Notes: a model not told the origin generated them from the sequence alone. Shown: positions 33,316 through 43,496, numbered from the stretch's first letter. The stretch: DNA of 64,000 nucleotides from Pseudomonas sp. B33.4 (GCF_034555375.1 NZ_CP140706.1:2409001-2473000), one strand, 5' to 3'. Program-made: numbers and translations.

Positions 33316-35907
33316 ATGAACAGGAACCTCGACGACTACAACCGCATGCGCGATTTTTCGGCGACCTCGGAACCGGCCGCCGTCAAGCGTTCGGGGCGCA
33401 AAGCCACCACGGATCACGCGTTGCAGTTCTGCATCCAGAAGCACGACGCTTCGCACCTGCATTACGACTTTCGCCTGGAACTCGATGGTGCGTTGAAGAG
33501 TTGGGCGGTGCCGAAGGGGCCGTCACTCGACCCTAAGGTCAAACGTCTGGCGGTGCATGTCGAGGATCATCCGCTGGATTACGCGACGTTCGAGGGCAGC
33601 ATTCCCGAAGGGCATTACGGCGCCGGAGATGTGATTGTCTGGGATCGTGGCGTGTGGATTCCGCTGGAAGATCCGCACAAGGCTTACGCCAAGGGCAAGC
33701 TCAAGTTCGAGCTGCAAGGCGAGAAGCTCGGCGGCATCTGGAACCTGGTGCGCACGCACATGCCAGGCAAGAAGGAACAGTGGTTTTTGATCAAGCATCA
33801 GGACAACGCCGCACGGCCGCAGGATGACTACGATGTGTTGGTGGCCGAGCCGGACAGTGTGCTGAGCGAACGCACGATAGTGGGCAAACCCAAACTGGCC
33901 GCCGAGCAAAGCAAACCGCTAAAGAAGCCCCCGGCCAAGACCCGCAAACCCGCGACCGGCAAGCTCACCGGCGCGCACAAGGCGAAACTGCCGACGCAAC
34001 TCAAGCCGGAGTTGGCCACGCTGGTCGACAGCGCACCCGAAGGACAGTGGAGCTACGAGATCAAATTCGACGGTTACCGGATCATGGCGCGCATCGATCA
34101 TGATCAGGTGCAACTGTTCACCCGCAACGGTCACGACTGGACGCACAAGTTGCCGCAACAGGCCGAAGCCCTGGCCGCGCTGGGATTGGAATCGGCATGG
34201 CTGGACGGTGAAATGGTCGTCGCCAACGAACACGGCGTGCCGGACTTTCAGGCCCTGCAAAATGCCTTTGAAGCGGGACGTAGCGGCAACATTCTCTACT
34301 ACCTGTTCGATCTGCCATATCTCAACGGTGTCGACCTGCGTGAGGTGCCGGTGGAGGAACGTCGCGCCGCGCTGGCCACGGTGCTCGGCAATCATGAGCA
34401 ACCGTTGCTGCGTTTCTCAGAAGCCTTCGACGAAACGCCGGATGCACTGCTTAACAGCGCCTGCCAGATGCAGATGGAAGGCCTGATCGGCAAACGCCTC
34501 GGCTCGCCGTATTTGTCGCGGCGCAGTAGCGACTGGATCAAGCTCAAGTGCAAACACCGGCAGGAATTCGTGGTGGTTGGATACACCGATCCGAAAGGTT
34601 CGCGCAGTGCCTTCGGTGCATTGCTGTTGGGGCTGCATGACCGTGACAGTGGCGAATTGCGTTACGCCGGCAAGGTCGGCACCGGTTTCAACGAGTCGAC
34701 GTTGAAAAGCATTCTGGCCCAGCTCAAACCGTTGCAGATGAAGACGGCTGCGGTGATCAATCCACCCAGCGGCTTCGAGGTCAAAGGTGTGCATTGGCTG
34801 AAGCCGAAACTGCTGGCTGAAGTCGCATTTGCCGAAATGACCAAGGACGGTTCGGTCCGCCACGCTGTGTTTCACGGCTTGCGCGATGACAAGCCAGCCA
34901 AGGACATCACTGAGGAGCGAGCGAAACCGGTGAAGACTGCAGAGAAAAAAACGCCTGCGAAGAAGCAGACAAAAAAAGCCCCGGCGAGCAATACCGACAC
35001 CGCACCGTCACAACTCGGACTGGCCAACGGTAAGGTGCGCATCACTCACCCGGATCGAGTCATCGACGCGGTCAGCGGCACCACCAAGATGCAACTGGCC
35101 GAGTATTACGCCAGCGTCGCCGAATGGATCCTGCCGCAACTCAAGGAGCGTCCGGTGGCGCTGGTGCGGGCGCCGGACGGCATCGCCGGTGAGTTGTTCT
35201 TCCAGAAAAACGCCGAACGCCTGGCAATTCCCGGCATCACTACGCTGGACAAGGACGTTACCGGGCAACCGGTGATGCTGATCAATAACGCCGAAGCACT
35301 GATCGGCGCAGTGCAGATGAGCACCGTCGAGCTGCACACCTGGAACGCTACCACCGTCGATCTGGACAAGCCCGATCGATTCGTCCTCGATCTCGACCCG
35401 GATCCGGCATTGCCGTGGAAAAGCATGGTCGAGGCGACGGCGCTGACTTTGACCGTGCTCGATGAACTGGGGTTGAAAGCGTTCCTCAAAACCAGCGGCG
35501 GCAAGGGCATTCACCTGGTGGTGCCGCTGACCCGCAAACTCGGCTGGGATGAGGTCAAGGATTTCAGCCACGCCATCGTCAGTCATATCGCCAAGCTGTT
35601 GCCAGACCGTTTTTCGGCGGTGTCCGGGCCGAAGAATCGCGTTGGAAGGATCTTCATCGACTATCTGCGCAACGGTCTCGGCGCCACCACCATCTGCGCC
35701 TACGCGGCGCGCACCCGTGAAGGCTTGCCGGTATCGGTGCCACTGTTTCGTGAAGAGGTCGCCGAGATCAAGGGCGGCAATCAGTGGAACGTGCACAATG
35801 TCCACGAGCGCTTGGCTGAGGTCGGCGATGAACCGTGGGCCGACATGAAGAAAACCCGCCAGAGCATCACGGCCGAGATGCGCAAACGGGTCGGTCTGAA
35901 AAAGTGA
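33316..35907 (+). CDS. ligD: ATP-dependent DNA ligase D (non-homologous end joining)
   Basis: The 863-residue protein has the Pseudomonas LigD order: 3'-phosphoesterase (FCIQKHDASHLHYDFRLELDG, residues ~30-185), ligase (nucleotidyl Lys250 in YEIKFDGYR, EGLIGKRLGSPYLSRRSSDWIKLKC, residues ~230-530) and polymerase/primase (LDLDPDPALPWKSMVEA, TSGGKGIHLVVPL, ~590-863), joined by Lys/Pro/Ala-rich linkers. It repairs double-strand breaks with Ku. No ku gene is in the window. It ends directly against a convergent small gene. Confidence 0.96.
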   Translation: MNRNLDDYNRMRDFSATSEPAAVKRSGRKATTDHALQFCIQKHDASHLHYDFRLELDGALKSWAVPKGPSLDPKVKRLAVHVEDHPLDYATFEGSIPEGHYGAGDVIVWDRGVWIPLEDPHKAYAKGKLKFELQGEKLGGIWNLVRTHMPGKKEQWFLIKHQDNAARPQDDYDVLVAEPDSVLSERTIVGKPKLAAEQSKPLKKPPAKTRKPATGKLTGAHKAKLPTQLKPELATLVDSAPEGQWSYEIKFDGYRIMARIDHDQVQLFTRNGHDWTHKLPQQAEALAALGLESAWLDGEMVVANEHGVPDFQALQNAFEAGRSGNILYYLFDLPYLNGVDLREVPVEERRAALATVLGNHEQPLLRFSEAFDETPDALLNSACQMQMEGLIGKRLGSPYLSRRSSDWIKLKCKHRQEFVVVGYTDPKGSRSAFGALLLGLHDRDSGELRYAGKVGTGFNESTLKSILAQLKPLQMKTAAVINPPSGFEVKGVHWLKPKLLAEVAFAEMTKDGSVRHAVFHGLRDDKPAKDITEERAKPVKTAEKKTPAKKQTKKAPASNTDTAPSQLGLANGKVRITHPDRVIDAVSGTTKMQLAEYYASVAEWILPQLKERPVALVRAPDGIAGELFFQKNAERLAIPGITTLDKDVTGQPVMLINNAEALIGAVQMSTVELHTWNATTVDLDKPDRFVLDLDPDPALPWKSMVEATALTLTVLDELGLKAFLKTSGGKGIHLVVPLTRKLGWDEVKDFSHAIVSHIAKLLPDRFSAVSGPKNRVGRIFIDYLRNGLGATTICAYAARTREGLPVSVPLFREEVAEIKGGNQWNVHNVHERLAEVGDEPWADMKKTRQSITAEMRKRVGLKK

Positions 35908-36309
35908 TCAGGTGTCGCGCAGCAAGTCGTGGGCGTTGAGCAGTTCGAAGGCGATTTCAGGGTGGTTTTCCAGTCCGCGACGGATCGCGGCCGGAATTGC
36001 GGCGCGGGTCTTGCGGCACATACCTGGTAATTCATCGATCTGAATGGCGATGCCGCGCATAGTGCGTACTTCGTTGAACCCGGGCGCGACTTCCACACGA
36101 ATACCCAACTGCTCGTACATGCGCTTCTGCAAGTGTGCGAGGTCGGCAAGGTCTTTGAGTTTTTCCAGCCGGGCGAGAAGGATTTTTTCTTCTCCGCGAG
36201 TCAGACGCAGGATGCGCAGGTCCGCGCCGGGCGTCTCCAGCAACGGATCGCGCCCGCAAATGCAGGCGCCGGGCGGGCAAGGGGAGCGCAAAGGCGCGGA
36301 AGTCGTCAT
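35908..36309 (-). CDS. Unknown protein with N-terminal Cys cluster
   Basis: The protein has about 133 residues (start 36309 or 36321; the ribosome-binding site is poor for both). The N-terminus has SPCPPGACICGRDPLLETP, a possible metal-binding cluster of three Cys. A helical, charged middle (RGEEKILLARLEKLKDLADLAHLQKRMYEQLG) and a C-terminal segment rich in Arg (CRKTRAAIPAAIRRGLENH) follow. I do not recognise the family. Its stop is adjacent to that of ligD with no gap. Confidence 0.65.
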   Translation of the reverse strand: MTTSAPLRSPCPPGACICGRDPLLETPGADLRILRLTRGEEKILLARLEKLKDLADLAHLQKRMYEQLGIRVEVAPGFNEVRTMRGIAIQIDELPGMCRKTRAAIPAAIRRGLENHPEIAFELLNAHDLLRDT

Positions 36310-36389
36310 GGCCTCCATCATAGAGGCCGTCGGACGGTTTTGCCTATGCGCCTTCAGCGGCCATCCATCGGCTGCTTTGTCCGTGAGGG

Positions 36390-36704
36390 CTACTGATTGA
36401 GGCCTTCGTAATGCACCAGAATCGCATTGGCCAGATCTTCATCGCTGGCGTTGAGCCCTGGGTTGTCCTGGCGAACCTGTTGCAGTACCGATTCAAGATA
36501 AACCCCACGAATGGCCCCGCCACTGGCGACAAATGCAGACAAGTCGTCACGGGCCGGAATCACCATTTTGTGATCCTTGAAGGTCGAGTACAGCGACGCG
36601 GAGACACCGGCCGAGGTGGCAACGTCGCCAGCATCAACGCGGGCCAACGCCGAACCGACCGGCAGGCATAAGAGTAAAGAAGAAACGAGCACTAACTTGC
36701 GCAT
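36390..36704 (-). CDS. Exported DUF2388 protein
   Basis: The 104-residue protein has a signal peptide (MRKLVLVSSLLLCLPVGSALA) and the DUF2388 core VDAGDVATSAGVSASLYSTFKDHKMV and AFVASGGAIRGVYLESVLQQVR. GGAGG is nine bases before ATG 36704. DUF2388 proteins are small periplasmic proteins restricted largely to pseudomonads and of unknown function. Confidence 0.88.
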   Translation of the reverse strand: MRKLVLVSSLLLCLPVGSALARVDAGDVATSAGVSASLYSTFKDHKMVIPARDDLSAFVASGGAIRGVYLESVLQQVRQDNPGLNASDEDLANAILVHYEGLNQ

Positions 36705-36864
36705 GACGGTGTTCCTCCACAAGCGCGAAGCAAAAAGGGAAGGATTACATAATGTGAGAGGGGCGCGGTGGGCCGGAGTTCCGTGGGGCTGGAAAGTCTG
36801 CGTTATTGCAAGACGGACGCGGGCAACGCCATTGCGGGTTGCCCGGCCTTCAGACTGCGACGGG

Positions 36865-37386
36865 TCAGATCACCCCGCAAGCCATACGATCGCCGCCACC
36901 GCCCAGCGGTTTGGGCATGTCGGCATGGTTGTCGCCACCGGCATGGATCATCAGCGCATGGCCCTTGATCTCGGCGATCTTTTTCAGGCGCGGCGCCAGC
37001 ACCGGGTAGTTGGCGACGCCGTCAGCAGTCACGTAAACCGCGGGCAGGTCACCCAAATGGCCGTCAGCATACGGGCCAAGGTGCTTGCCGGTTTTCTGCG
37101 GATCGAGATGCCCGCCAGCGGCCAGTGCGGCGCCTTTCACGCCGTCCTTCATGCCGGCTTCGCAGCTACCGTTTTCATGCACATGGAAACCGTGCACGCC
37201 GGCCGGCAAGGACTTCAGATCGGGCGTGAACAACAGGCCATACGCGGTTTCACTGATGGTGACCGAGCCGATCGCCTGCGGCGCGCCGTCTGCGCTGACC
37301 AGATTGATGGCGACTTTTTCCGTCGCCGCCTGTGCGGTTCCGATGGCGAAGGTGCCGAGCAAACCTAACCACAATGCGCGTTTCAT
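36865..37386 (-). CDS. sodC: Superoxide dismutase [Cu-Zn], periplasmic
   Basis: The 173-residue protein has a signal peptide (MKRALWLGLLGTFAIGTAQA) and the Cu,Zn-SOD ligands GFHVHENGSC, GGHLDPQKTGKHLGPYADGHLGDLP and ALMIHAGGDNHAD, plus the disulfide partner and active-site Arg in GGGGDRMACGVI. It detoxifies superoxide in the periplasm. It stands alone, with a 245-base upstream region before the divergent chemoreceptor. Confidence 0.95.
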   Translation of the reverse strand: MKRALWLGLLGTFAIGTAQAATEKVAINLVSADGAPQAIGSVTISETAYGLLFTPDLKSLPAGVHGFHVHENGSCEAGMKDGVKGAALAAGGHLDPQKTGKHLGPYADGHLGDLPAVYVTADGVANYPVLAPRLKKIAEIKGHALMIHAGGDNHADMPKPLGGGGDRMACGVI

Positions 37387-37631
37387 AGCGTTTCCTTTTG
37401 CTGCATGAGAATTCAGAACGACGGACTCAATAGCCTGCCGGCATTAACCGGCGATGAAGGCGTTAGCCGTGCGCGTTGAAAAGTGAGACTTGCCGCGCAA
37501 TCCGAAAGTTTTACGCCAGTGTGCCTGCATGCCGACACCTGCTGACACGCTCTGGCGCGGCAGACCTGCGCAAATAGGCTTAACTCAAGGTCTGACAGGC
37601 GTTTGCGGGCGTGGCCAAGGAGGAAAACCCG

Positions 37632-39245
37632 GTGTCGATCAAACTGCGTTTAATGTTGCTGATTGTGACAAGTTTGCTGACGGCCCTGATCGTGAGTCTG
37701 GTCAGCTACGTCGGCAATCAGCGGATGGCTTCGGCGGTCAGCGATAACGCGGTGAGCATGAGCGCGCTGCGCAACCACATGGAAGCCGACATGATGCACG
37801 ACGCCCTGCGCGCCGATGTCTACTCGGCGATGCTGGTGGGGCTGGGCAAAAGCACCAGCACGGCGAGCGAGGTGCGCGACTCGATCAACGAGCATGCCGG
37901 GCATTTTCGTGAGGTACTTGAAGACAATCTCAAGTTACCGATCAACCCGACATTGCGCACGGCGCTGGAGCAGATAAAACCGAGCCTCGACACCTACATC
38001 AACACCGGCGAGCGGATTGTCGGGTTGGCGCTGGACAATCCCGATGCCGCTCAGCAGGAACTGGGCACCTTTAATACGGCGTTTGGCCAGTTGGAAGAAC
38101 AAATGGCCGCGTTGAGCGAGTTGATCGAAACCAACACGCGGCAGACCAGCGCAGGCACTGAAGCGGCGATCCGCAATGCCAACCTCGCGCTCGGTGTGGT
38201 GTTGATCGCTAGTCTGGTGCTGCTTTTGGCACAGGGTCGCTGGGTCATTCTGAGCATCATGGGGCCGCTGAAGACCGCCAGTCGCATCGCCGAAAGCATC
38301 GCCCACGGCAACCTCAGCGAGCCGATCGCCGAGCCGTCCGGCAAGGACGAAGCCAGTGTCTTGATCCGTACGCTGGCGACCATGCAGCGCGACTTGCGCG
38401 ACATGATCGATGTGGTGCGGCGCAACGCTCACGGCGTCAGCGGCATGAGCGAACAACTTAGTCAGGGTTGCCATCAGGTCGCCGACAGCAGTCAACAACA
38501 AAGCGTCGCCGCCGGCACCATGGCCGCCGCCGCCAGCCAGATGACCGCGAGCATCGAGGAAATCACCCGCCACGCCGAACGTGCCCTGAGCATGGCCAAT
38601 CAAGCCGAAACCCTGGCGAAAGAGGGCGGCGGAGTGATTCATCAAGTGGTCAGCGATATGGACGATATCGCGCGTTCGGCGCAACAGTCGGCACAAGTGA
38701 TCCGCACACTGGATCAGGAATCCGAAGCCATTTTCAACATCATTCAGGTGATCAAGAGCATCGCCGACCAGACCAATCTGCTGGCGCTCAACGCCGCCAT
38801 TGAAGCAGCCCGGGCCGGCGAGCAGGGACGGGGTTTTGCAGTGGTCGCGGACGAAGTACGCAGTCTGGCGGCGCGCACCAGCGCTTCCACCCAGGAAATC
38901 GCTGCGATGGTCGCGCGCATTCAGCACAGCACCCGCGAGGCGGTCAGCAGCATGGAGGCGGGTGTCGCGCAGGTCGACAAGGGCATGGCGGTGACGGCGG
39001 ATGTCGAGCGGGCCATCCGCGAAATCCTCGATGCGACGTTGAGCACGACGCAACTGGTCAACGACATCACCCGCACGATTGGCGAGCAGAGCCAGGCCAG
39101 TAACGAGATTGCCCATCAGGTGGAAATGATTGCCGGGATGTCCGAGGGCAACAGTCGGGTGATCGGGCAAACGGCGAATACGACTGATGAGTTGTCGAGT
39201 CTGGCGGGGCAGTTGGCGCAGTCGGTGGATCGGTTTCGGTTGTGA
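37632..39245 (+). CDS. Methyl-accepting chemotaxis protein
   Basis: The 537-residue receptor has TM1 at ~7-28, a ~155-residue helical periplasmic sensor of the four-helix-bundle type, TM2 at ~187-205, HAMP ([27 protein letters not shown]) and a cytoplasmic signalling hairpin with the conserved tip [23 protein letters not shown] 37632 with AAGGAGG upstream is chosen over GTG 37611. No C-terminal CheR-docking pentapeptide is seen. The ligand is unknown. Confidence 0.92.
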   Translation: MSIKLRLMLLIVTSLLTALIVSLVSYVGNQRMASAVSDNAVSMSALRNHMEADMMHDALRADVYSAMLVGLGKSTSTASEVRDSINEHAGHFREVLEDNLKLPINPTLRTALEQIKPSLDTYINTGERIVGLALDNPDAAQQELGTFNTAFGQLEEQMAALSELIETNTRQTSAGTEAAIRNANLALGVVLIASLVLLLAQGRWVILSIMGPLKTASRIAESIAHGNLSEPIAEPSGKDEASVLIRTLATMQRDLRDMIDVVRRNAHGVSGMSEQLSQGCHQVADSSQQQSVAAGTMAAAASQMTASIEEITRHAERALSMANQAETLAKEGGGVIHQVVSDMDDIARSAQQSAQVIRTLDQESEAIFNIIQVIKSIADQTNLLALNAAIEAARAGEQGRGFAVVADEVRSLAARTSASTQEIAAMVARIQHSTREAVSSMEAGVAQVDKGMAVTADVERAIREILDATLSTTQLVNDITRTIGEQSQASNEIAHQVEMIAGMSEGNSRVIGQTANTTDELSSLAGQLAQSVDRFRL

Positions 39246-39286
39246 AAGCGGTTGGAACAATTGCAGTTGTGGCGTCTTAATTTGCC

Positions 39287-39384
39287 TCATCGCTGGCAAG
39301 CCAGCTCCCACAATGGGCGGTGGTGTAAACACAATTGCATTTACAACATCGAACCCTGTGGGAGCGGGCTTGCCCGCGATGAGG
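39287..39384. repeat. REP doublet, GGCAAGCCAGC/GGGCTTGCCCGC variants
   Basis: CCTCATCGCTGGCAAGCCAG at the left is mirrored by GTGGGAGCGGGCTTGCCCGC and GATGAGG at the right, with substitutions between the arms. It separates two convergent genes. Confidence 0.88.
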
Positions 39385-39423
39385 CCAGCCCGGTCAATAT
39401 CCATTCAGGCTAGATAGCTCCCC

Positions 39424-39855
39424 TCAAAACTTGAACGCCTGCCGCCCCACCAGCAACCACTTGCCATCCTGCTTCTGCCAGATCTGAAAGTTCTCGATCT
39501 CGGTCGGCACCACCTCGGTTCCTTTCAACGCCTGCGCGGAAAAGTGGTGGCGTACCAGCGCGGTATCGCCTGAGAGTGTGATGGTCTGCTTCTGCATCTC
39601 GAGGGTCTTGAAAGCGCTTCTGCCGGTTTCGATGTCGGCAATGAATTCCTTCTTGTCCTGAATCTTGCCGCTGGAATGGCCGTAGGTCAGGTTGGGCGCG
39701 GTGAGTGCATTCAGTTCGGCGATGTCCTTGTGCAACATTGCCTGGGTCAGATGATCGACCGCTTGGGCGACATCTTTTTCTGCCGGGGCCGACGCGGCCA
39801 TGGCGTAGCCGTTAAAGGCGCAGAGGAAACCGATGAGGAGTCGGGTTTTGGTCAT
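39424..39855 (-). CDS. Exported NTF2-like (DUF4440) protein
   Basis: The 143-residue protein has a signal peptide (MTKTRLLIGFLCAFNGYAMAASA) followed by an NTF2/SnoaL cone fold: VAQAVDHLTQAMLHKDIAELNALTAPNLTYGHSSG and a C-terminal FQIWQKQDGKWLLVGRQAFKF. Such domains bind small ligands or catalyse simple isomerisations. AAGGAAACAACG lies before the ATG. Function is unknown. Confidence 0.82.
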   Translation of the reverse strand: MTKTRLLIGFLCAFNGYAMAASAPAEKDVAQAVDHLTQAMLHKDIAELNALTAPNLTYGHSSGKIQDKKEFIADIETGRSAFKTLEMQKQTITLSGDTALVRHHFSAQALKGTEVVPTEIENFQIWQKQDGKWLLVGRQAFKF

Positions 39856-40335
39856 GGACGTTGTTTCCTTGTTGTTATGGGTGATGACTGCGCGACTTGT
39901 TCGTCAGTCATCGTACAACTTAGCAGGTTATCCAGAACTTAGGCACTCCTTCCACATCCTTAGTCTTCAGGGATCATGTTCAGCCTTCGTCGGCCGATAG
40001 TGTCCTGAGCGGAAAAAGACTCTCAAGTCGGGAACAGACGCGCGGGTTTGCCCTGACGTGATATTCTTCGCGCCAACTTGGTTTGACCTTATTCAGTTTG
40101 CTTGCCTCAGGGCGGGCCGACGGAATCCCTGTCGCTCAAGTAGCTGAGCCAATAATGATAAGAAGTCAGTTCAGAAGGGACATTAACTGAGGTCGATGCA
40201 GCATGTCGGCCTTGTGTGCCCACCCGTCAAAATTGAAGTGTGCCGGAATCTGCGACGCTAGCCTGAGCGTCATCAAAGCGGATCGCATGCAGATAACAGC
40301 GGCGGGCGGAAGGCGTTTTATCATAGGTGCAACAG
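39856..40335. other. Long upstream region of mqo, no gene seen
   Basis: 480 bases separate the NTF2-like gene and mqo, which are divergent. No open frame with a ribosome-binding site or clear terminator-like hairpin is visible, so a long mqo leader with promoters is the simplest reading. Confidence 0.5.
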
Positions 40336-41982
40336 ATGTTTAAAAAAGTGAACACAGCCCTGCTGGGTCTGGCTTTGGCGATGGGGATGACATCCGCCAA
40401 TGCTGACGAAGCAAAGAAAGTCGACGTTCTGCTGATCGGCGGCGGCATCATGAGCACCACCCTCGGTGTGTGGATCAATGAGCTGGAGCCAGGCTGGTCG
40501 ATGGAAATGGTCGAGCGCCTCGACGGCGTCGCCCTCGAAAGCTCCAACGGCTGGAACAACGCCGGTACCGGTCACTCGGCACTTGCCGAGCTGAACTACA
40601 CCCCGGAAGACGACAAAGGCAACGTAACGATCCCGAAAGCCGTCGAGATCAACGAAGCGTTCCAGGTCTCCCGTCAGTTCTGGGCCTGGCAGGTTCAGCA
40701 AGGCGTTCTGAAGAACCCTCGCTCGTTCATCAACACCACTCCGCACATGAGCTTTGTGTGGGGCGATGACAACATCAAGTTCCTGAAAAAGCGCTACGAA
40801 GCCCTGCAAGCGAGCCCGCTGTTCGCCGGCATGCAGTACTCCGAAGACCCGGCTGTGATCAAGAAGTGGGTCCCGCTGATGATGGAAGGGCGTGACCCGA
40901 ACCAGAAAATCGCGGCCACCTGGAGCCCGCTGGGTACCGACATGAACTTCGGCGAAATCACCCGCCAGTTCGCCACGTACCTGCAGACCAAGCCTAACTT
41001 CGATCTGAAACTGTCGAGCGAAGTCCAGGACATCACCAAGAATGCCGATGGCACTTGGCGCGTCAGCTACAAAAACCTGAAAGACGGCACTAAAACCGAA
41101 ACCGATGCCAAGTTCGTGTTCATCGGCGCGGGCGGCGGTGCACTGCACCTGCTGCAGAAGTCGGGCATTCCTGAAGCCAAGGAATACGCTGGCTTCCCGG
41201 TAGGCGGCTCGTTCCTGGTGACCGATAACCCGGCCATCGCTGAACAGCACCTGGCCAAGGCCTACGGTAAAGCGTCGGTTGGCGCACCACCGATGTCCGT
41301 TCCGCACCTGGACACCCGTGTTCTGGACGGCAAGCGCGTCATCCTGTTTGGCCCATTCGCAACCTTCAGCACCAAGTTCCTCAAGGAAGGTTCGTACCTG
41401 GACCTGCTGACCAGCACCACCACCCACAACATCTGGCCTATGACCAAGGTCGGCATCAAGGAATACCCGCTGGTCGAGTACCTGGCTGGCCAACTGATGC
41501 TGTCGGATGAAGACCGTCTGAACGCGCTGAAGGAATACTTCCCGAACGCCAAAGCCGAAGACTGGCGCCTGTGGCAAGCCGGCCAACGCGTGCAGATCAT
41601 CAAGCGCGATGAAGCCGCTGGCGGCGTGCTGAAACTGGGCACCGAAATCGTTGCTGCACAAGACGGCTCCATCGCCGGTCTGCTGGGCGCATCGCCAGGC
41701 GCGTCGACCGCTGCACCGATCATGCTGAGCGTGCTGCAGAAAGTCTTCAAAGACAAAGTCGCAACGCCTGAGTGGCAATCCAAGCTGCACCAGATCGTGC
41801 CAAGCTACGGCACCCAGCTGAACAGCGATCCAGCCAAAGTGGCTGCAGAATGGGCCTACACCGCCAAGATCCTCGAACTGCCGACACCTCCAGTGATCGG
41901 TCAGGTGGCTGCTCCGGCCGCACCTGCAGCTGAAAAGGCTGAAGCTCCGAAGGAAAACGCTGCACGTGACATGGCTCTGTAA
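40336..41982 (+). CDS. mqo: Malate:quinone oxidoreductase
   Basis: The 548-residue flavoprotein oxidises malate to oxaloacetate with quinone as acceptor, at the inner membrane. It has an FAD-binding motif ([19 protein letters not shown]), [21 protein letters not shown], and [19 protein letters not shown], all Mqo hallmarks. A hydrophobic N-terminal stretch ([18 protein letters not shown]) resembles a signal sequence, as in the larger Pseudomonas Mqo proteins, and a Pro/Ala/Glu tail ends the chain. ATG 40336 has AGGTG ahead; GTG 40327 is less likely. Confidence 0.95.
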   Translation: MFKKVNTALLGLALAMGMTSANADEAKKVDVLLIGGGIMSTTLGVWINELEPGWSMEMVERLDGVALESSNGWNNAGTGHSALAELNYTPEDDKGNVTIPKAVEINEAFQVSRQFWAWQVQQGVLKNPRSFINTTPHMSFVWGDDNIKFLKKRYEALQASPLFAGMQYSEDPAVIKKWVPLMMEGRDPNQKIAATWSPLGTDMNFGEITRQFATYLQTKPNFDLKLSSEVQDITKNADGTWRVSYKNLKDGTKTETDAKFVFIGAGGGALHLLQKSGIPEAKEYAGFPVGGSFLVTDNPAIAEQHLAKAYGKASVGAPPMSVPHLDTRVLDGKRVILFGPFATFSTKFLKEGSYLDLLTSTTTHNIWPMTKVGIKEYPLVEYLAGQLMLSDEDRLNALKEYFPNAKAEDWRLWQAGQRVQIIKRDEAAGGVLKLGTEIVAAQDGSIAGLLGASPGASTAAPIMLSVLQKVFKDKVATPEWQSKLHQIVPSYGTQLNSDPAKVAAEWAYTAKILELPTPPVIGQVAAPAAPAAEKAEAPKENAARDMAL

Positions 41983-42000
41983 CCAGACGCCTGACACACA

Positions 42001-42038
42001 AAACCCACTGAACCGGCGACGGTCAGTGGGTTTTTTAT
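42001..42038 (+). terminator. Rho-independent terminator of mqo
   Basis: AAACCCACTGA (42001-42011) pairs with TCAGTGGGTTT (42023-42033) and runs into a T-tract (TTTTTT), 19 bases after the mqo stop codon. Confidence 0.92.
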
Positions 42039-42050
42039 GGCAAATAGTTT

Positions 42051-42150
42051 TGTAGGAGCTGTCGAGTGAAACGAGGCTGCGATCTTTTGATCTTGATCTT
42101 GCTTTTGAAAGATCAAGATCAAAAGATCGCAGCCTGCGGCAGCTCCTACA
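42051..42150. repeat. Inverted-repeat element, GGCTGCGATCTTTTGATC type
   Basis: TGTAGGAGCTG...GCTGCGATCTTTTGATCTTG is mirrored by AAGATCAAAAGATCGCAGCC and TGCGGCAGCTCCTACA. A related element is at 56294-56385. The right arm supplies the stop codon of the gene at 42146-42577. Confidence 0.9.
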
Positions 42151-42577
42151 GGGCTTTGGCGGACGCCAGATAAGCACCGAGCCGCCGGCCCATCTCTTCG
42201 CCCAAGGCTTGCAGACCGCTGAGTGGCCGCACCATCACCTCGAACTCGACAATCTTGCCGTGCTCATCGAAGCGAATCATGTCGATGCCTTTCAGTTCCT
42301 TCGAACCCACCTTGGCGCTGAACTCCAGAATCACATTCAAGCCATCGGCAGTCGCCAGCTCACGGTGATAGGTGAAGTCTTCAAACACCTCGAACACGGT
42401 ATTGAGGATCATCGACACCACTGGCGCGCCCGGATAAGGCGTGTGGGCCATCGGCGAGCGGAACACGGCTTGCGGGTCGAGCAGGCCGGGCAGGGTGCTG
42501 AGGTTGCCGGTGCGGATCATTTCGTGCCATTTGCCTAGCGATGCGGCGACGATGGGTTGCAGGTTCAGGTCGGTCAT
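42146..42577 (-). CDS. SnoaL/NTF2-like protein
   Basis: The 143-residue cytosolic protein has the SnoaL-like pattern: ASLGKWHEMIRTGNLSTLPGLLDPQAVFRSPM, FEVFEDFTYHRELATADGLNVILEFSAKVG and IDMIRFDEHGKIVEFEVMVRPLSGLQAL. GGAG is five bases before ATG 42577. The last residues and the TAG stop come from the arm of the inverted repeat at 42051-42150, so the natural C-terminus may have been altered by the element. Confidence 0.85.
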   Translation of the reverse strand: MTDLNLQPIVAASLGKWHEMIRTGNLSTLPGLLDPQAVFRSPMAHTPYPGAPVVSMILNTVFEVFEDFTYHRELATADGLNVILEFSAKVGSKELKGIDMIRFDEHGKIVEFEVMVRPLSGLQALGEEMGRRLGAYLASAKAL

Positions 42578-42842
42578 GTTCACTCCAGGATTTTCTTGTT
42601 GTTGTCGCGACGGCAATGACTCTAGGTCAACCACGCCGAAATTGAACCCTTGTGCGGCGATCTGAATATCGGCCCATGGCCCATGCGGATCAGATGCGCA
42701 TCTGATCCGTATTTTTTCACTGGATCTGCCTCTGTTACCAGCTCAGTCATCCGCTCAAAATAGCCCCACGGTTCGGCACTCGCGGCAGTCCTTCATCCCG
42801 AAGCGCCCAGTGCACCGCAAGCTCAGCATTGAGGAGAGCAAC

Positions 42843-42926
42843 ATGAACAAGATGGCGATTTTTCTGGGTGGTTTTCTGACACTGACCATTCTGATCGGCC
42901 TGCTCGCAACGATTTCTCCGGTCTGA
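42843..42926 (+). CDS. 27-residue putative membrane peptide
   Basis: ATG 42843 is preceded by a strong GAGGAG and followed by MNKMAIFLGGFLTLTILIGLLATISPV and a stop. The chain is a single hydrophobic helix with a positive N-terminus, as in small inner-membrane proteins that accompany transporters or oxidases (KdpF- or CydX-like size). I do not recognise it. It stands alone between the SnoaL-like and NUDIX genes. Confidence 0.6.
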   Translation: MNKMAIFLGGFLTLTILIGLLATISPV

Positions 42927-43013
42927 GGCGACCCTTTTCCAGTGACGTCCAAGGGTGTGTCGCGCAAAGCATGTTTAAATGCCGCGCCACACACTTGTAA
43001 ATGGACTTCAGTC

Positions 43014-43460
43014 ATGGCCGAACACCGCATTCGCGCGCTCGCACTTTGCGTTTTTCATCACAACGGGAAAATTCTGGTTAACGAATTTCGCGATCCGGTC
43101 AGCCAGCAAACCTGCTTTCGGCCTCTCGGCGGCGGTATCGAATTTGGCGAAACCAGCGCTGAAGCGATCGTGCGCGAAGTGCAGGAAGAGTTGGGCCTGT
43201 CTATGACCGATGTGCGCCTGCTCGGCACACTCGAAAGTCTTTTCGTTTACAACGGCAAACCGGGACACGAAATTGTCCAGGTATACGACGCGACGTTTGT
43301 CGATCTGGGCGTTTACGACCACGCACAGATCGATGGCCATGAAAGCGACGGCGCGCCCTTCACCGCGCTCTGGCATGACAGCTCAAGCTTCAGCGAGCAG
43401 GCGCCCTTGGTGCCAAAAGGCTTGCAGGAGCTGCTGATGAGTACTGGATTGCTCGGCTGA
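43014..43460 (+). CDS. NUDIX hydrolase
   Basis: The 148-residue protein contains a complete Nudix box, GGGIEFGETSAEAIVREVQEELGL, which binds Mg2+ and cleaves nucleoside-diphosphate-X bonds. The start MAEHRIRALALCVFHHNGK at 43014 lacks a clear ribosome-binding site; the frame is open upstream to 42942. Substrate is unknown. Confidence 0.88.
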   Translation: MAEHRIRALALCVFHHNGKILVNEFRDPVSQQTCFRPLGGGIEFGETSAEAIVREVQEELGLSMTDVRLLGTLESLFVYNGKPGHEIVQVYDATFVDLGVYDHAQIDGHESDGAPFTALWHDSSSFSEQAPLVPKGLQELLMSTGLLG

Positions 43461-43496
43461 GCTCAGTTGGGGGATACGAATTCCGGTGCAATCGAT

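Noticed and set aside
37935..39404. 489-codon open frame antisense to the chemoreceptor
   Set aside because: It shadows the MCP signalling domain and starts inside a REP doublet.
40321..42177. 618-codon open frame antisense to mqo
   Set aside because: It covers the whole of mqo, a firmly identified gene, plus its terminator. No ribosome-binding site or domain is visible.
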